From NCBI RefSeq assembly GCF_000775615.1, contig NZ_AVPG01000009.1:48261-112260 (forward strand): 64,000 nucleotides of DNA. Reading direction: 5' to 3'. The position numbers and the translations under genes were made by a program. Positions 34,831 to 44,190 of this stretch are shown here, one piece after another. Within the stretch, counting starts at the first letter, position 1. Every line of letters starts with the position of its first letter. The notes under the pieces are model-generated. The model ran no database searches. It was not told the origin of the DNA and was given only the letters and a program-made list of their open reading frames with translations. Source of the DNA: Pontibacillus litoralis JSM 072002 (GTDB taxonomy: Bacteria > Bacillota > Bacilli > Bacillales > BH030062).

Positions 34831-35085
34831 GTGCCGAACCCTTACTTATGTCCCAATTGCAAAACGAACCGAACTCGCTTCAATTTAATTGAACAAAATG
34901 CAAGGGCAATTAAAAAACATCCGCAAACAGGAGAGGTTACGGAAGAATGGATAGGTGAAAATTTGGAGCCAATGCATTTATCGTATCAAGGTCCAAATAT
35001 CCGAGTTCAATGCGCTACTTGTGGCGTAATTGAAGATGAAATATCTTTCGTAAAGCGAGCGGAGTATAGTAAAAAAAGTCTCTAA
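34831..35085 (+). CDS. Small conserved zinc-ribbon protein
   Basis: An 84-residue protein with two CxxC pairs (YLCPNCKTNRTRF near the N-terminus and VQCATCGVIEDE near the C-terminus), consistent with a zinc ribbon. The GTG at 34831 is chosen because GAAGGAGG is seven bases upstream; the longer frame from 34768 has no such site. Function unknown. Confidence 0.65.
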   Translation: MPNPYLCPNCKTNRTRFNLIEQNARAIKKHPQTGEVTEEWIGENLEPMHLSYQGPNIRVQCATCGVIEDEISFVKRAEYSKKSL

Positions 35086-35156
35086 GTGTTTTTAGAAGCG
35101 TATACCTATATCCGTATGTTATACTTTTTCTATTCATGATAGAAAGGATGGATAGA

Positions 35157-35633
35157 ATGGACGGATTGCAGGAAAAACGTACTCAAGTCGTCAATTTCTT
35201 AATGGATTTGACAGAAGAAGAGGCGAAGTATAAACCGGATGAAACGAAATGGTCCGTACTAGAAATTGCTGAGCATTTATATTTAATGGAGATTGTTGTG
35301 CATAAACAAATTCATTATGCAATAGATAATTTAGAAGCGGTGGAGGTATCTGAGAAGCCAATCAATCAAACGACAGATCGCTCTAATAAAGTAGAAGCTC
35401 CTGAAGCATTACAACCACAAGGTCGCTTTCATTCCACGGAAGAAGCGTTATCAGCGTTGAAAGAATCACGAGAAGGAACACTATCTATCTTGAAGCAATA
35501 CGATAAACAATTGCTAGCATCTAGAGCTATTCCTCATCCTGCATTTGGGAATATGAGTGGTTTACAATGGATAGAGTTTATCGGTTGGCATGAACTTAGA
35601 CATCTAGAACAAATGAAAGAAATAACTGCATAA
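35157..35633 (+). CDS. DinB/YfiT-like metal-dependent protein
   Basis: A 158-residue four-helix DinB-superfamily protein. Metal ligands are expected in EHLYLME and in the C-terminal WHELRHLEQ (H-x3-H). Relatives include bacillithiol S-transferases and putative hydrolases. Three in-frame ATGs (35136, 35148, 35157) are possible; the last has GAAAGG nine bases upstream. A terminator follows. Substrate unknown. Confidence 0.75.
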   Translation: MDGLQEKRTQVVNFLMDLTEEEAKYKPDETKWSVLEIAEHLYLMEIVVHKQIHYAIDNLEAVEVSEKPINQTTDRSNKVEAPEALQPQGRFHSTEEALSALKESREGTLSILKQYDKQLLASRAIPHPAFGNMSGLQWIEFIGWHELRHLEQMKEITA

Positions 35634-35642
35634 TGAAATGAA

Positions 35643-35674
35643 GAATCTTGGCATAGTAGCTAAGGTTCTTTTTT
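35643..35674 (+). terminator. Terminator of the DinB-like gene
   Basis: GAATCTT (35643-35649) pairs with AAGGTTC (35662-35668), one G-T pair, followed by six T residues. Confidence 0.8.
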
Positions 35675-35772
35675 GATTGCTTTTATAAAATGATATTAAA
35701 GAAAAGGGATTTATGTGTGTTGTCACGAAACATAATATTAATGAAGAAATGCGGAGTTAAAAGGGGGATGTT

Positions 35773-37035
35773 ATGAGTAAAGTAGAACGTATCCTATCTG
35801 TGAAAGACCAAGCATGTAAAGCACACAAAGCTTCCAAAAAATTAGCTGTTCTTGAGACCGCAGAGAAGGATCGAGCATTACAAGTAGTAGCAGACCGTTT
35901 AGAAGCGGAATATAAGACTATTTTGCAAGCGAATGAATTAGACTTAGAAGCAGGACGGCGTAATCATTTTGATGATGCATATATGGACCGCTTAGCTTTG
36001 ACGAAAGAGCGCATAGCCGAATTTGCTCAAGGGCTCCGAAATGTAATTGCACTACAAGACCCATCTGGGGTTGTGAAATCAGAATGGACGTTAGAGAATG
36101 GGCTGCACGTGCAACAAGTTTCTGTCCCATTAGGTGTTATCGGTATGATTTACGAAGCGCGCCCTAATGTAACGGTCGATGCGACAGGACTTGCTTTAAA
36201 ATCAGGAAATACGATTATTTTAAAGGGAGGGTCTTCAGCAATCTACTCGAACCAAGCAATTGTAGAGATTATGAGATGCGCTTTGGAAGAAACAAAGATA
36301 CCGAAAGAAGCAGTACAGTTCATTGCCAGTACAGACCGCGAAACAACGAAACAGCTATTCACGATGAAAGAGTATATTGATGTATTGATTCCTCGAGGTG
36401 GAGGTCAACTTATCCAAACCGTTGTGGAAAATGCAACGGTACCAGTGCTCGAAACAGGCGTTGGTAATTGTCACATTTATGTGGATAAAGAAGCTGACGT
36501 GGAAAAAGCCATTCAAATTATAGTAAATGCGAAAACAGACCGACCAGCAGTTTGTAATGCCGCCGAAACGTTGCTCGTTCATAAAGCGTGGTTAGATTTG
36601 CATCATGACCGGCTCATAAACGCTTTTCAGCAGCATGGTATTCATGCATTTGCTGATGAATATGCCCTCCCATTCATTCCTAGAGCCGATAAAGCTACAG
36701 AAGATGATTGGGCAAATGAATTCTTAAGTCGAGATATTGCAGTGAAGACAGTGGATAGTGTACTAGAAGCAGTAGAGCATATCGAACGCTATGGAACGAA
36801 ACATTCCGAAGCAATCGTTACAGAAAATGAGCAACATGCAGAAATATTTATGAAACTAGTCGATGCCGCTGCTTTGTATCATAATGCGTCTACTAGATTT
36901 ACAGATGGAGGAGCACTTGGTTTTGGTGCTGAAATCGGCATCTCTACCCAGAAGCTTCATGCAAGGGGACCAATGGGCTTACATGCATTAACAACCGTCA
37001 AATATATAATGAGAGGATCGGGACACATACGATAA
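35773..37035 (+). CDS. proA: Gamma-glutamyl phosphate reductase
   Basis: A 420-residue aldehyde-dehydrogenase-fold enzyme making glutamate-5-semialdehyde in proline synthesis. Family segments are VPLGVIGMIYEARPNVTVDA, LKGGSSAIYSN, and the catalytic Cys in VCNAAETLL. AAGGGGG precedes the ATG. In Bacilli proA usually follows proB directly; here it stands alone, ends at a terminator, and proB lies 3.4 kb downstream beyond an ABC system. Confidence 0.95.
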   Translation: MSKVERILSVKDQACKAHKASKKLAVLETAEKDRALQVVADRLEAEYKTILQANELDLEAGRRNHFDDAYMDRLALTKERIAEFAQGLRNVIALQDPSGVVKSEWTLENGLHVQQVSVPLGVIGMIYEARPNVTVDATGLALKSGNTIILKGGSSAIYSNQAIVEIMRCALEETKIPKEAVQFIASTDRETTKQLFTMKEYIDVLIPRGGGQLIQTVVENATVPVLETGVGNCHIYVDKEADVEKAIQIIVNAKTDRPAVCNAAETLLVHKAWLDLHHDRLINAFQQHGIHAFADEYALPFIPRADKATEDDWANEFLSRDIAVKTVDSVLEAVEHIERYGTKHSEAIVTENEQHAEIFMKLVDAAALYHNASTRFTDGGALGFGAEIGISTQKLHARGPMGLHALTTVKYIMRGSGHIR

Positions 37036-37045
37036 GGAACTACAT

Positions 37046-37083
37046 AGGGTTATGGATGGAGTATACCATTCTTAACCCTTTTG
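37046..37083 (+). terminator. Terminator after proA
   Basis: AGGGTTA (37046-37052) pairs with TAACCCT (37073-37079), with further ATGG/CCAT pairing inside, followed by TTTT. It separates proA from the ABC operon. Confidence 0.7.
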
Positions 37084-37205
37084 TGTGCGTTCATATACTT
37101 ATTATTGATATATTGTTAAATATGACTTAAAATGGTATGTGTAACTTTTTATTTCCAATTACTAGAGGTGCAATCATACCTTGCATTTAAGAAGGAGCTA
37201 ATTCT

Positions 37206-37952
37206 ATGAGCCAAATGTGGAAAGAATATAAGACGCCATTTTTATTAACGGTTTTAATAGGTTTATTGATTAATTGTGTCTCAATATATTTTGTTTCAAA
37301 TAGTTATACATTGCAGTATGAAATGGATGCTTGGGTACAGGGATCAGGTTTAATGGATTTTGTTTTTCCGTTATTCGCTTCAGCTCCCTTTGTTTGGATT
37401 TTATTTTATAAGTATAAGAATGATTTTATCAAATATATTTCGCTACGTATTTCCGAGAAAGAGTTTGTAATAAAAGAAATAGCTTTTATGTGCATGCTTT
37501 CAGGAATGAGTATAGTAATTATTTATTTTGTATCCTTGTTAGTGACGTTATTTGCTCCGTTTAATTTTTTTCTAGTAAATGAGGGGGATTTGAGTACGCA
37601 TTTATTTGGAGAAATGCAAATAAAACGTCCAATAGTATTTGGATTTTTGTATTCTTTGTTTAAAGGAGCTATCGCATCATTATTCACTCTATTTGGAGCG
37701 GTATTTGCAATGCATGCAAAGAACTTGTTCGTTGTCCTTTTCGCTCCATTTTTATACGCTTTTATAGAAAATTTTGTAACAGGCATTTTAAGAATTCCGC
37801 AATTTAGTATTTATACTAGCTTCATCGTGAACCGCATAGACCCTAAAAGTATGGAGGTAATCTATTTATTTGTTGGTCCAGCAGTGTTGATGCTTGCTAT
37901 ATTTATAACGTGGAAAAAATATAGAAGTAATGAAGGGCACATGAACGTATGA
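37206..37952 (+). CDS. ABC exporter permease, single-unit (248 aa)
   Basis: A 248-residue membrane protein with about six helices. A basic cytoplasmic loop (FYKYKNDFIKYISLRISEKE) follows the second helix, as in ABC-2/antibiotic-immunity-type permeases. AAGAAGGAG precedes the ATG. It overlaps the next permease by four bases and leads a three-gene operon with an ATPase. I do not recognise a characterised homologue; size and layout resemble LanE/LanG or BcrB-type exporters. Confidence 0.72.
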   Translation: MSQMWKEYKTPFLLTVLIGLLINCVSIYFVSNSYTLQYEMDAWVQGSGLMDFVFPLFASAPFVWILFYKYKNDFIKYISLRISEKEFVIKEIAFMCMLSGMSIVIIYFVSLLVTLFAPFNFFLVNEGDLSTHLFGEMQIKRPIVFGFLYSLFKGAIASLFTLFGAVFAMHAKNLFVVLFAPFLYAFIENFVTGILRIPQFSIYTSFIVNRIDPKSMEVIYLFVGPAVLMLAIFITWKKYRSNEGHMNV

Positions 37953-39472
37953 ATAAAATAGAACAATTAAAAGTAAAAGAGTTTTTATTTTCTCCGCTAC
38001 TATTAATACTATTATCCATATACATATTTAACATTTTTAGTTATGGTGTACCAATCTCGCAGATGACATGGGAAACGATTTTATGGGGCTTAACAGATCA
38101 TTATTATTTGCTTTATATGTTGCTTCCAGTTTATATGTATTTAATATTAAAGATACAACAAACACATGAACATTTTAGTGTTATTCGTCATCGAACTTTT
38201 TTCCATTACTTTCGTATCCATTTAATGACTGGATTTGTTAGTATTACGAGTTTTATAATATTGCATGTCCTTATTTTGTTACCGGTGCTTATAATAAATG
38301 GACAATTATTCGATGTTCATTTTAACTATACCGACTATACACATACTCTTTCACCTCTGTATGCTGCAATATTTCCTAATACGTTTATTTCTGTTATAGC
38401 CACGCTTACATACATGATAATGGGGCTATTCTATATTTATATCATCATCAGCGTATTTTCTTTATTTTTTGGTCAACGTAACACATATTATTTCGTCATT
38501 TTCCTGATTATTTCTATGATTTTTGCATTAAGAAGTGGATTAGATGACATTTTATATCCTTTTTTCTTGAATAATTATTATATTCTACATCATACATTTG
38601 ATCAGGCACATCAGTATATCCAATTAATGGTGTTAATGATTGTTGTCATTATCGTCCTATTATACGTTGTAAAACATTATTGGTATAAGACGATTTATTT
38701 TCAAGGCATTACGATGAAGAATTGGTTCATTTCTTTTTTTGTTAAACCTAAAGTATTGTTAGTCATTCTTTTATTCATTTGTGTGAACGTAGTATTGTTT
38801 GACTTACGTGAAGCAGAATATACGTTTATCCAGTTGTTGCTTAATGATTTTATAGGATATGGCTATGGATATTTTGATATTACTACATTTATGAAATATG
38901 TATTCGTAATAGGAATACCGCTATATATGATAGGTATGTATATAGATCAAGAAGTAAGCGGAAGGTCGTCTATTATAGTTGTGCGTTTTCACTCGTATAA
39001 ACAACTTTGGTTTCAAATGCAAAAAGCGATAACTACATTTATTGTGGTATATTGTACTGGCTATGTATGCATTAGTATGTTATCTGCGCTAATGATTGGA
39101 GGTTCATGGACGAATGCCCCCTTGGAGAATTTTGTGGGAACTTCTACGAATCTATCATTTCTAGTCGGTATAATGATTAGTTTCTTCATAATGGTATTGG
39201 AAATTAATTTGTTGCAGCTGTTGATGAATGTGCTAATGGCGATAACGAATAACTTATATGTAGCTTTTCTAATTATCGCATTTGGCTATGGTTTATTGTT
39301 CATGTCGGCAAATGTCATTCAATATGTACCGTGGGGTATTTCTAGTATCGTGCGTATAGATCAATTTACAGGGGATTTTGTCTTTAGCGGACTAATCGTT
39401 ATGGTGGTTATGCTTGCGTTAAATGTTTGTTTGTATTATCTCATAGAGAAACGATTGTTAAAGCAGTTCTAG
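37949..39472 (+). CDS. ABC exporter permease, probable tandem two-unit fusion (507 aa)
   Basis: A 507-residue protein with about 12 hydrophobic helices, twice the size of its neighbour. Both halves repeat one layout: N-terminal helix, a PxYM helix, a basic loop (VIRHRTFFHYFRIHL in half 1, VVRFHSYKQLWFQMQK in half 2), then further helices, with the join near residue 250. It looks like two permease units fused end to end. It overlaps the upstream permease by ATGA. Substrate unknown. Confidence 0.7.
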   Translation: MNKIEQLKVKEFLFSPLLLILLSIYIFNIFSYGVPISQMTWETILWGLTDHYYLLYMLLPVYMYLILKIQQTHEHFSVIRHRTFFHYFRIHLMTGFVSITSFIILHVLILLPVLIINGQLFDVHFNYTDYTHTLSPLYAAIFPNTFISVIATLTYMIMGLFYIYIIISVFSLFFGQRNTYYFVIFLIISMIFALRSGLDDILYPFFLNNYYILHHTFDQAHQYIQLMVLMIVVIIVLLYVVKHYWYKTIYFQGITMKNWFISFFVKPKVLLVILLFICVNVVLFDLREAEYTFIQLLLNDFIGYGYGYFDITTFMKYVFVIGIPLYMIGMYIDQEVSGRSSIIVVRFHSYKQLWFQMQKAITTFIVVYCTGYVCISMLSALMIGGSWTNAPLENFVGTSTNLSFLVGIMISFFIMVLEINLLQLLMNVLMAITNNLYVAFLIIAFGYGLLFMSANVIQYVPWGISSIVRIDQFTGDFVFSGLIVMVVMLALNVCLYYLIEKRLLKQF

Positions 39473-39500
39473 TCATGTGCGTAAAGGAGAGGGTTTCTTG

Positions 39501-40178
39501 ATGGAACAAAACAATATGATTGAGTTAAATGGAGTGACGAAGCGTTTAGAAGGAAGATTATTGTATGAGAACATTACTTTGACTGTACAACGAGGGGAAA
39601 TTGTTGGTTTTGTTGGGTCAAATGGATCTGGTAAGTCGGTTTTATTTAAATTAATATGCGGTTTGATGAGAGCAGATGAAGGTACAGTTTATGTTAATGG
39701 AGAACGACTAGGAGACAAGAATGATTTTCCGAAAGATACAGGTGTGTTAATTGATTCACCTGGATATATTGAACTTTACTCAGGCTTTCAAAACTTAAAA
39801 ATGATAGCCTCGATATTAAATAAAATTGATGATAAACAAATTGAAGAAACGATGAAGCTAGTTGGCCTTGATCCGTATAATAAAACGAAAGTGAAGAATT
39901 ATTCATTAGGAATGAAGCAAAAATTAGGAATTGCACAAGCCATTATGGAGAATCAGCAGTTACTCATTTTAGATGAACCGTTTAATGGGTTAGATTTTAA
40001 AACAATTAAGGAATTACAGCAAATTATAAGGCGATTAAATGAAGAAGGAAAAACAATACTATTAACGAGTCACGAACATGAATATTTAGAGAAATTATGC
40101 AATCGAATGTATATGATTGACGAAGGAAAAGTGATGCCGTTTACAGATGAAATAAAACAAAAATATTTTACATTGTAA
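39501..40178 (+). CDS. ABC exporter ATPase (BcrA/LanF-like)
   Basis: A 225-residue ATPase. Walker A is GSNGSGKSV, the signature YSLGMKQKLG, Walker B LLILDEPFNGLD, and the switch His is in TSHEHEYL. The Q-loop position reads VLIDSPGYIELYSG, so the usual Gln is absent; bacitracin and lantibiotic-immunity ATPases also lack it (often Glu). The ATG at 39501 is chosen with AAAGGAGAG nine bases upstream. With the two permeases it should form an exporter, perhaps for a peptide; this is inference. Confidence 0.8.
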   Translation: MEQNNMIELNGVTKRLEGRLLYENITLTVQRGEIVGFVGSNGSGKSVLFKLICGLMRADEGTVYVNGERLGDKNDFPKDTGVLIDSPGYIELYSGFQNLKMIASILNKIDDKQIEETMKLVGLDPYNKTKVKNYSLGMKQKLGIAQAIMENQQLLILDEPFNGLDFKTIKELQQIIRRLNEEGKTILLTSHEHEYLEKLCNRMYMIDEGKVMPFTDEIKQKYFTL

Positions 40179-40183
40179 AGGTG

Positions 40184-40223
40184 CAGAAAGGACAAGGAGT
40201 GATATACCTTGTCCTTTCTGTTT
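40184..40223 (+). terminator. Terminator of the ABC operon
   Basis: CAGAAAGGACAAGG (40184-40197) pairs perfectly over 14 bp with 40207-40220, followed by TTT. Confidence 0.88.
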
Positions 40224-40420
40224 GGATAAGCAGTTAATAGCGCAAAGAAAGATGCCTTTATGCTCGGATATTGAAAAATTCTTAAATAAAACAATTGAAA
40301 ATTTCAGAATATTTGTTATGATGAGAATTATTATATTATACATTACGAAGAATATTTATTCGGTTGTCGCTAAGTGGACGGAATGGCTTGGTTAGAAGTA
40401 ATAGTAGAAGGAGTGAAGGA

Positions 40421-41530
40421 ATGGTACAAACAAAGAACACTAAACGAGTCGTTATCAAAATTGGTAGCAGTTCGTTAACGAGTGCTCAAGGGGAATTAAG
40501 TAGACGTAAATTAGAGAAATTAACAAATGAAATTGTTCGATTAAAAGACGAAGGATTTGAAGTCGTTATTGTTTCTTCTGGGGCGGTAGCAGCTGGCTAT
40601 CGTAAACTTGGTTGTTTGCACCGTCCGACAACATTACCTGAAAGGCAAGCGGCAGCATCCATAGGTCAAGGGTTATTAATGGAAACGTATGCTGAATTAT
40701 TTACGTCTCACGGATATGTCGCTTCTCAGCTTTTACTTACAATGAATGATTTAGCGGAAGAAGAACGGTATCATAACGTATTAAATACGCTAAACATGTT
40801 ATTAAAGCGGGGAATCATACCAATAATCAATGAAAATGACACAGTAACGATCGATGAGTTGAAATTTGGTGATAATGATACGTTATCTGCTAAAGTAGCA
40901 GCTTTAGTTGATGCAAATCAGTTAATTGTGTTATCAGATGTGGACGGATTGTATGATTGTGACCCTTCCCTTTATACGAACGCCAAGGTGATTGAGCAAG
41001 TGGATGTTATTTCCCAGGAAATTGAGCAGCTAGCAGGGGAGGCAAGTAGTAAAGTGGGTACAGGAGGTATGAAGTCTAAATTGATTGCCTTTAAAATAGC
41101 CATGGCTGCCGGTATAAAAGCCTTTCTAGGAAGAGCCACGACGGAGAACATTATTTATGATGCTGCTTATGAAAATGCAAAAGGGACTTATTTTTCCCCG
41201 AATGATGCGTTTGGATCACTTGATGTGCATCATAAGTGGATTGCGTTTCATTCCAGTCCTAAAGGTGTTCTGATTATAAAGGATGAATATGTATCATTAA
41301 TAGCAGAAGGGAAACATGCTATTAATCGTCACCATATCAAGCAAGTATTAGGTGAGTTTCCTAAGCAATCAGTTGTGAAGCTTGTTGATACTAGCAATGT
41401 GAAAATCGGCTTAGGACTTGTATCGGTTGCTTCAAGAATGATAGAGCAACATACTTCAATATTAAACTTAACGGTGGTTGATCCTGAGCAAATAGTACAA
41501 TATCAGCATTATCCTGTTTTATTAAAATGA
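40421..41530 (+). CDS. proB: Glutamate 5-kinase (with PUA domain)
   Basis: A 369-residue enzyme: an amino-acid kinase domain (VIKIGSSSLTS, VSSGAVAAGYRKLG, INENDTVTIDELKFGDND, GTGGMKSKL) and a C-terminal PUA domain (~275-365, GVLIIKDEY). It phosphorylates glutamate, the first step to proline, and is normally feedback-inhibited by proline. The ATG at 40421 is chosen with GAAGGAG upstream; the longer frame from 40364 has none. I find no T-box in the 240-bp leader. It is separated from proA. Confidence 0.93.
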   Translation: MVQTKNTKRVVIKIGSSSLTSAQGELSRRKLEKLTNEIVRLKDEGFEVVIVSSGAVAAGYRKLGCLHRPTTLPERQAAASIGQGLLMETYAELFTSHGYVASQLLLTMNDLAEEERYHNVLNTLNMLLKRGIIPIINENDTVTIDELKFGDNDTLSAKVAALVDANQLIVLSDVDGLYDCDPSLYTNAKVIEQVDVISQEIEQLAGEASSKVGTGGMKSKLIAFKIAMAAGIKAFLGRATTENIIYDAAYENAKGTYFSPNDAFGSLDVHHKWIAFHSSPKGVLIIKDEYVSLIAEGKHAINRHHIKQVLGEFPKQSVVKLVDTSNVKIGLGLVSVASRMIEQHTSILNLTVVDPEQIVQYQHYPVLLK

Positions 41531-41715
41531 ATAGCAACAAAACACGTTGTCAAACGAACGAAGAGTGATATAATATATGTAAATGTATTACATTTCTCCT
41601 CGTTTTTTTGTGTGTAAAAATATTTGAATTTACAAAAAAATCACGGGTTGATTATTTTTGTAGTATTATATAAAAGCATGCGTTAAAAAAGCAAAAAAAT
41701 ATAGGAGGGATTCTA

Positions 41716-43071
41716 TTGCAGGTATGGGATTTTGCAATTGATTTAGGGCTCATTTCAATGTTGTTATTAATTGGAGTTATGTTACGAGCCAAAGTCACCG
41801 GGATTCAAAAACTATTCATTCCAGCAAGTATTACAGCTGGTATTCTAGGCTTAGTATTTGGACCGAACGGATTGGACAAGTTGCCATTTTCCGAAATGAT
41901 GAGTTATTATCCAACCATATTAATAGCTGTTATTTTTGGTGCAATACCAATTGGAGCTGCTAAAGTAAATTGGAAAAAAACTTTTGGAAGAGTTCGCAAT
42001 ATGTGGGTTTATTCCATGTTACTCACGCTACTTATGTGGGGTGGCGGTGCGCTATTTACATTACTATTGATTAATGCTGTATGGGATGTTCCAAATGGAT
42101 TTGGTCTCGTTTTAGGAGCCGGTTTTCTTGGGGGACATGGAACGGCAGCAGCGGTAGGTGAAGCGTTTAGTGGTTTAGGTTGGGAAGATGCAACAGCACT
42201 TGGATATACTTCTGCAACAATAGGATTAGTTTGTTCTATTTTAGGTGGATTGTTAATTATTAAAAGAAGCACCAAGAATAACCAAGCGAATTTTATATCA
42301 GATTTTGAAGAATTGCCGAACGAATTAAGAACAGGTTTAGTGCCAAAGAGCAGGCGTGTCTCGACTGGGGACGACACTGTTTCAAGTAATACTGTAGATC
42401 CTCTATTTTTTCACATGGCAATAATTGCTGTGGTAGTGATGGTAAGCTATTTCCTACAATCATGGATTCAATCCATCTTCCCAAGTATTAGTATTCCTTT
42501 ATTAAGTTTATCCTTCGTCGTTGGATTACTAGCACAAACAATTTTAAATATCACAAAAGCAAACGAATATGTAGATAAAAGAACGATAGATCGTATTAGC
42601 GGAACAGCTACGGATTTAATTGTAGCCTTCGGAATTGCGTCCATTAATATTTCTGTTGTGATGTCATATGCGGAGCCTTTAATTATCCTATTTGTATTTG
42701 GTGTTATTTGGGCTTATTGTATTTACCGTTTTATAGCTCCACGAGTATTCCATGACCATTGGTTTGAGAATGGTATTTTTGGATGGGGCTGGAGTACAGG
42801 GACAGTTGCAATGGGAATCGCATTATTGCGCATTGTAGATCCGAAAAAAGAAAGTTCTACTCTAGACGATTACGCACTCGGATATGTCGGAATGGTACCG
42901 GTCGAAATAGTAATTATTACATTTGGACCAATGATGATGATGACAGGTCTCGGTTTTCCGTTTTCACTAGCTTTATTAGGTGGAGCTGCCGTACTTTTTG
43001 TAATCGCAGCGAAAACAGGATGGCTCGTTTCAAAACGTACCCCATCTATGATGGAAAAAGATTCTGCGTAA
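41716..43071 (+). CDS. GltS-family (ESS) sodium/glutamate-type symporter
   Basis: A 451-residue protein with about 12 membrane segments in two inverted halves. GAGFLGGHGTAAAVGEAFSG and WSTGTVAMGIALLRIVDP resemble the paired pore motifs of GltS carriers. The TTG start has TAGGAGG upstream. A terminator follows, so it is separate from the glycolate operon. Substrate may be glutamate or another dicarboxylate/hydroxy acid; not decidable. Confidence 0.78.
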   Translation: MQVWDFAIDLGLISMLLLIGVMLRAKVTGIQKLFIPASITAGILGLVFGPNGLDKLPFSEMMSYYPTILIAVIFGAIPIGAAKVNWKKTFGRVRNMWVYSMLLTLLMWGGGALFTLLLINAVWDVPNGFGLVLGAGFLGGHGTAAAVGEAFSGLGWEDATALGYTSATIGLVCSILGGLLIIKRSTKNNQANFISDFEELPNELRTGLVPKSRRVSTGDDTVSSNTVDPLFFHMAIIAVVVMVSYFLQSWIQSIFPSISIPLLSLSFVVGLLAQTILNITKANEYVDKRTIDRISGTATDLIVAFGIASINISVVMSYAEPLIILFVFGVIWAYCIYRFIAPRVFHDHWFENGIFGWGWSTGTVAMGIALLRIVDPKKESSTLDDYALGYVGMVPVEIVIITFGPMMMMTGLGFPFSLALLGGAAVLFVIAAKTGWLVSKRTPSMMEKDSA

Positions 43072-43094
43072 TAGTTGGTAATGTTTGAATAAAA

Positions 43095-43124
43095 AAGACA
43101 GCCGTATTTGGCTGTCTTTTTTTT
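43095..43124 (+). terminator. Terminator of the GltS-family gene
   Basis: AAGACAGCC (43095-43103) pairs with GGCTGTCTT (43110-43118), followed by a T-run. Confidence 0.9.
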
Positions 43125-43156
43125 GCTATATATGATCAATACTAGCGTATATCTAA

Positions 43157-43222
43157 CTAATAAGTTAAAGGTAGAGCTGTTAGAATGAACGTAAAGACTC
43201 TGAGCCACGGGATTTTATTCAT
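43157..43222 (-). CDS. Possible 21-residue hydrophobic peptide
   Basis: An ATG preceded by GAGGAGG (seven bases upstream) opens a 21-codon ORF: MNKIPWLRVF, then TFILTALPLTY. It could span or associate with a membrane. It lies in the 406-bp gap between the symporter and the GntR gene, antisense to both. The strong ribosome site is the main support; no homologue is recognised. Confidence 0.35.
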   Translation of the reverse strand: MNKIPWLRVFTFILTALPLTY

Positions 43223-43402
43223 ACTCGCACCTCCTCTCTATGTAACATTCGTGATTTGAAAGTTATTTTACTAGTTCTCCTTTTGATCTACAGGAGACCA
43301 TCTTTCCTTTTTTAAACATTTCTATTCATTCGGAGATTAAATACAAGTTTATTTATCTTTACTGAGGATATTCTTCTTTATCACCATTATAATATTATAT
43401 GA

Positions 43403-43431
43403 TTGTCATACAAATTTTTGTGGTGTAAACT
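43403..43431 (+). promoter_or_regulatory. Promoter and likely operator of the GntR-glcDF operon
   Basis: TTGTCA (43403-43408), a 17-base spacer and TAAACT (43426-43431) form a sigma-A-type promoter. Its -35 is embedded in TTGTCATACAA (43403-43413), which fits the t.GT-N-AC.a operator pattern of FadR-type GntR regulators, implying autoregulation. Confidence 0.45.
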
Positions 43432-43477
43432 ATACACAGAGAAGATCTTACAAATAGAAAAGAGGCCATAGTATTTG

Positions 43478-44176
43478 ATGAAAATTGTTCGTAAAAAAGT
43501 TTCACTACAAGTATTCGATCGCATTAAAGAGATGATACAAGAACAAGATTTAAAGCCCGGTGATAAATTGCCAACGGAGAAGGAGTTAACGGAGTTGTTT
43601 GGCGTTAGCCGTACACCTGTCCGTGAAGCGTTAAGCATTTTAGAAGCAAGTGGAATAACTGTCCCGAAGCAAGGAGGGGGAAGTGTAATTCAGCCTGTTT
43701 CATTAACGAATATGTTAGAGCAAATTCAATTGGAGTTTGTCGATGAGGAAGAAGTGCTTAATTTGCTAGAGACGCGAATTATTTTAGAGTCAGAGGCAGC
43801 AAGGTTAGCTGCTAGCCGTCGTACGGAAGAAGACCTCGTACTATTAGAAACAGCGCTAGATCGATTGAAGCAGTCACAAACAGATACTCAAATCGGCCAT
43901 AAAGAAGATATAGCTTATCATACGGCTATTGTACAAGCAACGCACAATCCTATTCTTATTCGCACGGTGGATAGCATCAATCATTTATATGAGAAAGCTA
44001 TTTTTTATTCGTTATTGCAGTACATGAAACTTGCAGAAAACCGTGCGCAAATCCTTGCAGAGCATGAAAAAGTGTTAGATGCGATTAAGAAGAGGGATGA
44101 AGAACAAGCGAAGGAAACGATGTATCACCATTTATTGAACTCAATGAAGAAATTTAAACGATCAATGGAAAAATAA
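43478..44176 (+). CDS. FadR-subfamily GntR regulator of glycolate/lactate use
   Basis: A 232-residue regulator. An N-terminal winged helix (LKPGDKLPTEKELTELFGVS then RTPVREALSILEASG) precedes an FCD effector domain (~80-230) with metal/ligand histidines expected in YHTAI and AEHEKVLDAI. It begins the GntR-glcD-glcF operon, like B. subtilis YsfB with YsfC/YsfD. The ATG at 43478 is preferred to TTG 43475. A hydroxy-acid effector (glycolate or lactate) is inferred. Confidence 0.83.
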   Translation: MKIVRKKVSLQVFDRIKEMIQEQDLKPGDKLPTEKELTELFGVSRTPVREALSILEASGITVPKQGGGSVIQPVSLTNMLEQIQLEFVDEEEVLNLLETRIILESEAARLAASRRTEEDLVLLETALDRLKQSQTDTQIGHKEDIAYHTAIVQATHNPILIRTVDSINHLYEKAIFYSLLQYMKLAENRAQILAEHEKVLDAIKKRDEEQAKETMYHHLLNSMKKFKRSMEK

Positions 44177-44190
44177 TGAGGAGGATGGAG

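Noticed and set aside
40224..40420. Proline T-box leader for proB
   Set aside because: No AGGGTGG-type T-box sequence or terminator hairpin is present in this leader.
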